From a bacterium (GTDB lineage Bacteria > 4484-113 > JALSIF01), in assembly GCA_026981635.1 (NCBI GenBank), contig JALSIF010000039.1, forward strand, positions 1 to 5,504: a stretch of 5,504 bases of DNA. Reading direction: 5' to 3'. This document shows, one piece after another, positions 1 through 4,508 of this stretch (positions within the stretch are counted from its first letter, which is position 1; every line of letters begins with the position of its first letter). A program made the translations under genes and the position numbers. The notes below the pieces were generated by a model that had not been told where the DNA came from, did no database searches, and saw only the letters and a program-made list of their open reading frames with translations.

Positions 1-43
1 ATGGTCCTTTCAAGACCTCACCAAATCTATAGGTTCCATGTGT

Positions 44-2275
44 CTACCCCTCCCCTATCTCCACCACCCTAAACCTGCTGTAGTTGCGCTCATGGAGGAA
101 GAGGGCGTAGCCGGTCATGCCCCCGGTGGATTTTAGCAGCTCCAGGGCGGCGAAGGTGTGGCTCTCCTCGGCCTTGCCGCCCTGGCCAAAGTAGTTCTGC
201 TCAATCTCTCCCAGGTGCTTCCTTGCCTGCTCCAGGTCACCTACTTGGTGGGCGGGGAGGTGGTCAATGAGGTAGCTGGTGGTCCTTCCCAGGGGGCGAA
301 GCACCCCCACCGCGTCGGCAAACTCGGTGTCGCGGAAGAAGTTGGCGATGGCCTCCTCGCGGGCCTCCGCGGAGAGGCCGGCGGGGGGGCTGAAGATCTC
401 GTAGGTGCAAAGCACCACCACATCAAACTCCCGCGCCATGGACTTGAGCTGGCTCAGGGCCAGGTGGGTGTCTAGGCGGGAGCCCTCGGGGAGGCTGGCG
501 TTTAGGCCGCTTATGAACATGGGCAGGGTGTCAATGATGATGAGCGGGGTGGTCTTCTCCTCAAGCTCGGCCGCCACCGCCCTGAGGCGCTCGGTCTGCT
601 TTCTGAGGGCCTCAAAGTCGGTCGCCCAGGTCCCCTCCACCATGGCGATGGCCGAGTTGAACTCCTGGAACTTCTCGTAGGCCTGCTGGATCTGCTGGTT
701 GAACTGGTCGTCCTCCATGAGCAGGTCGGGCTCGGCCCGCGCCCGGTCAATGAGCTCGCTGGGCAGGGAGCCCACTGCGGCGAGGGACTTGAGGTATAGC
801 TCCTCAATCCCCCGCTGCATGGTGATAAAGAGGGAGACCGCCTGGCCGGTGCGGGCCGCCTCCAGCATCAGCCAGTTTACGAAGGTGCTCACCCCGGCAC
901 CGGGAAAGCCGCCGATGACGTAGACCTTGCCCGGGGTAAGCCCTCCCCCCAGCAGGCGGTTCAGGTCATTGCTGGGGGTGCGGATGAGGCGGCGCTCATG
1001 GCTGAAGAAGCGGCGCAGAAGCTCCGGAGCCAGGGCGTGGAGGTTTCTCAGGCTTACCTCCTCGCCCTCCTCCACCCGGTAGAAGAGCTGGGTGAGGCGG
1101 TCAAAGGTGATCACCCCGCCGGCCAGGCGGGCCTGGCCGCGGGCGTTCTGGTAGAGCTCCTCGGCCAGGGGGAGCTTCTGGGGGTAGGGGTCGCGGGGGG
1201 TGTACTTGCCGGGGCGCTTGGAAAGCTCATAGAGGGTGACGTAGTTGGTCCGCTTGAAGACCGATACGGGCAGGCGGATCTTGTGGGCCCCCTTGGGGGT
1301 AGAGAGGGCGGAGCCTAAGACCGGGGTGAGGGAGGTGGGGTCGTAGACCTGCCAGCTCAGCTGGCTCCACTGCTGGCGGAAGGCCTCCTCCTCCTCCGGC
1401 TCGTAGCCCAGAACTATCTCTGCCATTCGGCGAAATACCCGGTGGAGATCGGGCTGGGGCTCAATGCCGAAGACGGTAGCGTCCACCACCACCTCCAGCA
1501 GGCGGCCCGAGTAGTAGATGGAGATGGCGTCGGGGGGGATGTCGTAGCCCTTGTCCAGCCGGTCGATCACCTCCAGGGCCTGGTTGATGGCGTGGACCAT
1601 CTCGGAGGAGTTGTGGGCCTCAAAGACCACCTGGAAGTCGCCGTAGAGGTCAACCTGGCCCTCCTCAATGAGCTGGTCCAGGCGCTCCACCTCTTGGGTC
1701 AGGTAGGAGTAGCGGGACTGGTAGAGGTCGTTGTAGTTCTCTTTCAGGACTTCGGGAATCTCTTCGGGCCTGACCAGCACTCCGTGGGGGTGTTCCCGGT
1801 CGTGGTATTTCACCGGCACCCGGCGGCGGATGAGGCTGCCGTCCTCCTGGCGCTCAAACTCAAAGCGCACCAGGCGCAGGAAGCCGTAGCCGGGGGGCCG
1901 CTCCTGCTGGTCGTCCTCCAGGTCCACCCCCGCCTGCTCGGCCAGTTCCTGGATGGCCTCGTCCTCGCCAATCCCCTTGCCGGCGGCGTAGAGCTCGGCC
2001 AGGTTGGCAAAGATGAGCCGGCCGTGGTTGGGGGTGGTGTCGTCCTCCTTGAAGAAGACCCGCCCCGAGTCGCGCTCAATGAGCAGGAAGCCGTTTCCTC
2101 CCTCGCCCCCTCCGGCCAGCTCGGCCACCCGGGGGGGACAGGGGGCGAGGATCTCGTTGCCCTGCTCCCTTACCAGGGCCGGGTTTACCCCGATGGAGGT
2201 GAGCACCTTGATGGGGTCCAGCCGAGCAAAGAGCCTTTTCAGGCCTCCCTCGCTCTGATTTGTCTCGTGGACCAT
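44..2275 (-). CDS. Degenerate primase-helicase-like protein (CHC2-like, AEP-like and DnaB/RecA-like regions)
   Basis: This is an intact 743-residue protein with no signal peptide or membrane segment, so probably cytoplasmic. Residues ~12-118 resemble the DnaG CHC2 zinc-finger domain: Cys46-Pro, a basic/aromatic strand (RVFF, 72-75), then a helix ending AIQELAEQAGVDL (107-119). Only one cysteine of the usual metal set remains. Residues ~130-345 follow the AEP motif order: FEAHNS (218-223) where DxD is expected, IYYSG (253-257), and GSALSTPKG (321-329) where the SxHxKTG-type motif is expected. Residues ~430-743 resemble the DnaB C-terminal ATPase: GFPGAGVS (456-463) in the Walker A position, LIIID (578-582) as Walker B, and KSTGGMTG (715-722) in the arginine-finger hairpin position. 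The RecA-fold assignment is the firmest; CHC2 and AEP rest on by-eye motif order. Walker A Lys is Val462. The ATG at 2273-2275 lacks a close Shine-Dalgarno, but later in-frame starts would cut the CHC2-like region. Codon use matches argS, so recent transfer is not evident. It could act in replication or repair as a non-catalytic DNA-binding or scaffold protein (inference). Confidence 0.8.
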   Translation of the reverse strand: MVHETNQSEGGLKRLFARLDPIKVLTSIGVNPALVREQGNEILAPCPPRVAELAGGGEGGNGFLLIERDSGRVFFKEDDTTPNHGRLIFANLAELYAAGKGIGEDEAIQELAEQAGVDLEDDQQERPPGYGFLRLVRFEFERQEDGSLIRRRVPVKYHDREHPHGVLVRPEEIPEVLKENYNDLYQSRYSYLTQEVERLDQLIEEGQVDLYGDFQVVFEAHNSSEMVHAINQALEVIDRLDKGYDIPPDAISIYYSGRLLEVVVDATVFGIEPQPDLHRVFRRMAEIVLGYEPEEEEAFRQQWSQLSWQVYDPTSLTPVLGSALSTPKGAHKIRLPVSVFKRTNYVTLYELSKRPGKYTPRDPYPQKLPLAEELYQNARGQARLAGGVITFDRLTQLFYRVEEGEEVSLRNLHALAPELLRRFFSHERRLIRTPSNDLNRLLGGGLTPGKVYVIGGFPGAGVSTFVNWLMLEAARTGQAVSLFITMQRGIEELYLKSLAAVGSLPSELIDRARAEPDLLMEDDQFNQQIQQAYEKFQEFNSAIAMVEGTWATDFEALRKQTERLRAVAAELEEKTTPLIIIDTLPMFISGLNASLPEGSRLDTHLALSQLKSMAREFDVVVLCTYEIFSPPAGLSAEAREEAIANFFRDTEFADAVGVLRPLGRTTSYLIDHLPAHQVGDLEQARKHLGEIEQNYFGQGGKAEESHTFAALELLKSTGGMTGYALFLHERNYSRFRVVEIGEG

Positions 2276-2313
2276 AACCGGGTGAGATTCTTACCCGCCT
2301 GGGGGCTTTCCGG

Positions 2314-2342
2314 TTTATACGCCGCCTATCCTAACATAGCAC
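2314..2342 (-). promoter_or_regulatory. Candidate promoter of the minus-strand primase-helicase-like gene
   Basis: Read on the minus strand, TATAAA (2319 down to 2314) makes a good -10 box. The hexamer 17 bases upstream is GTGCTA (2342 down to 2337), which matches TTGACA at only three positions. Transcription would start near 2307 and leave about 32 bases before the ATG. This is the only AT-rich pocket between the two divergent genes. On the plus strand the same pocket offers TATCCT (2327-2332) or TAACAT (2332-2337) as weak -10 candidates for argS, without a convincing -35. The two promoters may overlap back to back. Support is by consensus match only. Confidence 0.35.
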
Positions 2343-2345
2343 CGC

Positions 2346-2358
2346 GGCCAACTTGGCC
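2346..2358. repeat. Perfect 13-bp palindrome in the argS leader
   Basis: GGCCAA and TTGGCC flank a single central C, giving a perfect inverted repeat. It lies 19 bases before the argS ATG and just beyond the promoter-like pocket shared with the divergent gene. A homodimeric regulator could bind such a site. A one-base loop is too tight for a useful RNA hairpin, so a DNA operator is the more natural reading. No particular regulator can be named, and chance occurrence in GC-rich DNA remains possible. Confidence 0.4.
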
Positions 2359-2366
2359 AGTGGGGG

Positions 2367-2371
2367 AAAGG
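2367..2371 (+). promoter_or_regulatory. Ribosome binding site of argS
   Basis: The purine stretch GGGGGAAAGG ends at 2371, six bases before the ATG at 2378, with AAAGG as its best Shine-Dalgarno match. It favours this ATG over the in-frame GTG at 2360, which has only pyrimidine/GC-mixed sequence before it and would add six residues not expected at the start of the family's N-terminal domain. Confidence 0.55.
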
Positions 2372-2377
2372 TACAGG

Positions 2378-4234
2378 ATGGGTCTGAGAGCAGGGCTTAG
2401 AGAGCGGGTGAGGGCGGTGCTCAGGGACCGCTATGGGATTCCCACAGAGGTGGAGCTTGAGCCCATTACCGAGCCGCGGCCGTGGGGATATTCCACCAAC
2501 GTGGCCCTGCGCATCGCTGGGCGGCTGGCGGAGGAGGAGATCGCCCGGCTGGACCCCAGCCTCTCCAAGAAGGAGCGCAAGAGGCGGGAGAAGGCGCTGG
2601 TGCGGGAGCATGCCCTGCGGGCGGCGGAGGAGCTGGCGGCGGAGCTTTCCCGGGAACTTCCTGCGGGAGTTGCCCGGGTGGAGGCGGAAAACGGTTTTGT
2701 CAACTTCTACCTGGACCCGGCGGTCTACGGACGGGAGCTGATCGGTCAGATACTGGCTGACCCGGCGGGGCTGGCGCGGGGCGAGCCGCGGCAGGAGAAG
2801 GTGATGGTGGAGTTCAGCCAGCCCAACACCCACAAGCCCTTCCATGTGGGACATCTCAGAAACACCCTGCTGGGCAACGCCCTTTCTAACCTGCTTGAGT
2901 TTGCCGGCTATCCGGTGGTCAGGGCCAACTACTACGGGGACATCGGGCTTCACGTGATCAAGTGCCTGTGGGGGCTGATGCACCTCGGGGAGCTGGGCAT
3001 AGAGCGGGAGGAGGGGGAGAGCGAGGGGCGCTTCCTGGGCCGGGTCTACTCGGCGGTGGACCGCCTGCTGGGGGAGGATGGGCCCGAGCGGGAGCGGGTG
3101 GAGCGGGAGATCCGCACCCTACACCAGCGCTGGGACCGGCGCGACCCTGAGGTGGTGGACCTGTGGGAGAAGACCCGCAGGGCCTCGCTGGAGGAGTTTC
3201 GCCGCATCTACCGCGACCTGGGGGTCTCCTTTGAGCTGGAGTTCTTTGAGTCGCAGGTGGAGGAGGCGGGCAAGGAGGCGGTGCGTGACCTTCTGGAGAA
3301 GGGGGTGGCGGAGGTCTCCCAGGACCCCGAATACCGGGGGGCGGTCTTTGTGGACCTGGCGGAAAAGACCGGCGACGAGACGCTGGGCAAGCTGGTCATC
3401 CTTCGGGCCGACGGGACCACCCTCTACTCCACCAAGGACCTGGCCCTGGCCCGGATCAAGTTTGAGCGCTACGGGATTGACCGCAGCCTCTACGTGGTGG
3501 CCAGCGAGCAGTCCCTCTACTTCCGCCAGATCTTTGCCATCCTGCGCCTGTGGGGATTCCCCCAGGCGGAGCGCTGCGTCCACATCCCCTACGAGCTGGT
3601 GGTGCTGCCGGAGGGGAAGATGAGCTCCCGGCGGGGGACGGTGGTGCTGTTTGACGAGCTGTGGGACCGGGCGGTGGAGCTCTATACCGCCATCACCCGC
3701 CGCAAGCGGGAGGAGCGGGGGGGCGAGGAGGAGGGGGAGGAGGAGAATGCCCGCCTCATCGCCCTGGGGGCGATCAAGTACTACATGCTGGCGGTGGACA
3801 AGATGAAGCAGGTGGTGTTTGACTTTGACGAGGCCCTCAGCCCCGACGGGAGAAGCGGGGTCTACCTGCAGTACAGCTACGTGAGGGCGCGCCGCATCCT
3901 GGAGAAGGCAGGGCTTGACCCGGACGGGGCGGGGGCGGAGCTGGTTCCCGGGGAGGAGGTTGAGCTTCAGCCTGCCGAGGTGGGGCTGATGAGACGCATG
4001 GACGGCTTTTCCTTCGTGGTGGAGCAGGCGCTGGAGCAGCTTGACCCCTCGCCCCTGGCCCACTGGGCCTACCAGCTTGCTCGCGACTTCACCGACTTCT
4101 ACACCGCCTGTCCGGTGATCCGGGCGGGGGAGCCCTCGCGCAGCTTCCGGCTGGCCCTGACCGCCGCCTTTGCCCGCCTGATGGAGACGGTCTCAACCCG
4201 CCTGCTCTCCATCGGGCTTCCCCGGGAGATGTAG
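2378..4234 (+). CDS. argS: Arginyl-tRNA synthetase (EC 6.1.1.19)
   Basis: Cytoplasmic class I aminoacyl-tRNA synthetase of 618 residues that charges tRNA-Arg with arginine using ATP. The N-terminal tRNA-recognition domain (~1-115) contains GYSTNVALRIAG (37-48) and NGFVNFYLD (105-113). The Rossmann catalytic domain follows, opening with the family pattern SQPNTHKPFHVGHLRN; the HIGH signature is HVGH at 156-159 and the KMSKS-type loop is KMSSR at 414-418. The C-terminal DALR anticodon-binding domain includes YLQYSY (496-501) and ends in the typical LLSIGLPREM. The protein is complete, at the upper side of the usual 550-600 residues. The extra length comes largely from a Lys/Arg/Glu-rich helix (~57-78) in the N-terminal domain and a Glu/Gly-rich stretch (~445-456) after the KMSSR loop. 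It is divergent from the minus-strand gene, and no clear terminator follows before the tRNA promoter. Confidence 0.97.
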   Translation: MGLRAGLRERVRAVLRDRYGIPTEVELEPITEPRPWGYSTNVALRIAGRLAEEEIARLDPSLSKKERKRREKALVREHALRAAEELAAELSRELPAGVARVEAENGFVNFYLDPAVYGRELIGQILADPAGLARGEPRQEKVMVEFSQPNTHKPFHVGHLRNTLLGNALSNLLEFAGYPVVRANYYGDIGLHVIKCLWGLMHLGELGIEREEGESEGRFLGRVYSAVDRLLGEDGPERERVEREIRTLHQRWDRRDPEVVDLWEKTRRASLEEFRRIYRDLGVSFELEFFESQVEEAGKEAVRDLLEKGVAEVSQDPEYRGAVFVDLAEKTGDETLGKLVILRADGTTLYSTKDLALARIKFERYGIDRSLYVVASEQSLYFRQIFAILRLWGFPQAERCVHIPYELVVLPEGKMSSRRGTVVLFDELWDRAVELYTAITRRKREERGGEEEGEEENARLIALGAIKYYMLAVDKMKQVVFDFDEALSPDGRSGVYLQYSYVRARRILEKAGLDPDGAGAELVPGEEVELQPAEVGLMRRMDGFSFVVEQALEQLDPSPLAHWAYQLARDFTDFYTACPVIRAGEPSRSFRLALTAAFARLMETVSTRLLSIGLPREM

Positions 4235-4267
4235 CGGGAGGGGCGGGCCAGGGCTGGGGTGGCTGGT

Positions 4268-4281
4268 AAGACAAAGGTCTT
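4268..4281. repeat. Short inverted repeat overlapping the tRNA -35 box
   Basis: AAGAC (4268-4272) and GTCTT (4277-4281) are perfect complements around AAAG. The last two bases are also the first two of the TTGACA -35 element. It may be a small operator or a weak hairpin at the end of the argS transcript; no T-run follows, so it is not a convincing terminator. A 5-bp repeat can arise by chance. Confidence 0.3.
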
Positions 4282-4308
4282 GACAGGCGGGGTATATTGT
4301 GTTAGTAG
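4280..4308 (+). promoter_or_regulatory. Sigma70-type promoter of the initiator tRNA gene
   Basis: A perfect -35 box TTGACA (4280-4285) is followed by a 17-base spacer and TAGTAG (4303-4308) as the -10 box, which matches TATAAT at three positions including the key TA and the fifth-position A. The predicted start near 4314-4316 is only a few bases before the mature tRNA 5' end at 4320, typical of stable RNA genes with short leaders. TATATT at 4293-4298 is a better-looking AT hexamer, but is too close to this -35. The region separates tRNA transcription from argS. Confidence 0.6.
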
Positions 4309-4319
4309 TAGATAGCCGC

Positions 4320-4393
4320 TGCGGGGTGGAGCGGTCTGGTAGCTCGCCGGGCTCATAACCCGGAGGTCGCGGGTTCAAATCCCGCCCCCGCAA
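4320..4393 (+). tRNA. Initiator tRNA-fMet (anticodon CAT)
   Basis: A full 74-base cloverleaf without CCA. The acceptor stem TGCGGGG (4320-4326) pairs with CCCCGCA (4386-4392), with discriminator A at 4393. The D stem is GAGC/GCTC, so it has the purine 11-pyrimidine 24 pair (A11:U24) typical of bacterial initiators. The anticodon arm CCGGG-CTCATAA-CCCGG places CAT at 4354-4356 and has the three consecutive G:C pairs that direct initiators to the ribosomal P site. The T arm is GCGGG-TTCAAAT-CCCGC. Two points are odd: position 1 is U facing A72, so a weak pair replaces the classical C1/A72 mismatch, and the 3' CCA is not encoded (A73 is followed by CTTT), so it must be added enzymatically. The three G:C pairs and A11:U24 argue against elongator Met or Ile2 tRNA. 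Confidence 0.96.
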
Positions 4394-4394
4394 C

Positions 4395-4401
4395 TTTTTT
4401 T
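4395..4401 (+). terminator. T-run directly after the tRNA, possible tRNA terminator
   Basis: Seven T residues begin two bases after the discriminator. The GC-rich T arm and acceptor 3' strand of the tRNA lie just before them, so the folded tRNA end could serve as the termination hairpin. This is a weaker case than a dedicated stem, because nine bases of acceptor 3' strand, discriminator and trailer lie between the T arm and the T-run. The dedicated terminator further downstream may do most of the work. Confidence 0.35.
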
Positions 4402-4434
4402 ATTTCCGGACGCCTCCCCTCCTCCCTCTCCTCT

Positions 4435-4460
4435 GCCCGCCTTCGGTCTCTCCTGCGGGC
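4435..4460 (+). other. Hairpin that competes with the downstream terminator
   Basis: GCCCGC (4435-4440) can pair with GCGGGC (4455-4460), a 6-bp GC-only stem with a 14-base loop. Its 3' arm overlaps the 5' arm of the terminator stem (4456-4461), so the two structures cannot form together. This is the geometry of an antiterminator. Without an identified promoter, leader peptide or ligand motif, a regulatory role is only a proposal. Confidence 0.3.
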
Positions 4461-4491
4461 CGGGCGGCTTTCCTGCCAGGGCCCGTTTTTT
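4456..4491 (+). terminator. Intrinsic (Rho-independent) terminator
   Basis: CGGGCC (4456-4461) pairs with GGCCCG (4480-4485). Inside, GGC (4463-4465) pairs with GCC (4475-4477), extended by a G-U and a G-C pair around the five-base loop CTTTC. Six T residues (4486-4491) follow the stem immediately. It ends the initiator tRNA transcript, and any read-through from argS, just before the PAS gene. Confidence 0.75.
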
Positions 4492-4508
4492 GAGGGTAGA
4501 CTTTCGGC

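Noticed and set aside
3-17. Imperfect hairpin GGTC...GACC beyond the minus-strand gene's stop
   Set aside because: Only about six pairs with a G-U and a three-base loop, and the bases where a T-run should follow are outside the window, so a terminator cannot be judged. The GAAAGGA here could equally be a ribosome site for a next gene beyond the edge.
1-72. Plus-strand 23-codon frame starting at base 1
   Set aside because: Overlaps the end of the minus-strand gene, is Pro-rich, and no upstream sequence is available to judge a ribosome site.
1442-2377. In-frame upstream extension of argS, making a 930-residue open frame
   Set aside because: The extension is antisense to the minus-strand gene, has low-complexity Val/Leu/Gly-rich composition and no ArgRS homology; the ATG at 2378 has a ribosome binding site and a normal family N-terminus.
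3119-4063. 314-residue minus-strand frame opposite argS
   Set aside because: His/Leu/Gln-rich shadow frame created by high-GC codons of argS; no recognisable domain.
4193-4393. Minus-strand open frame beginning RGRDLNPRPPGYEPG
   Set aside because: This is the well-known spurious translation of the antisense strand of a tRNA gene.
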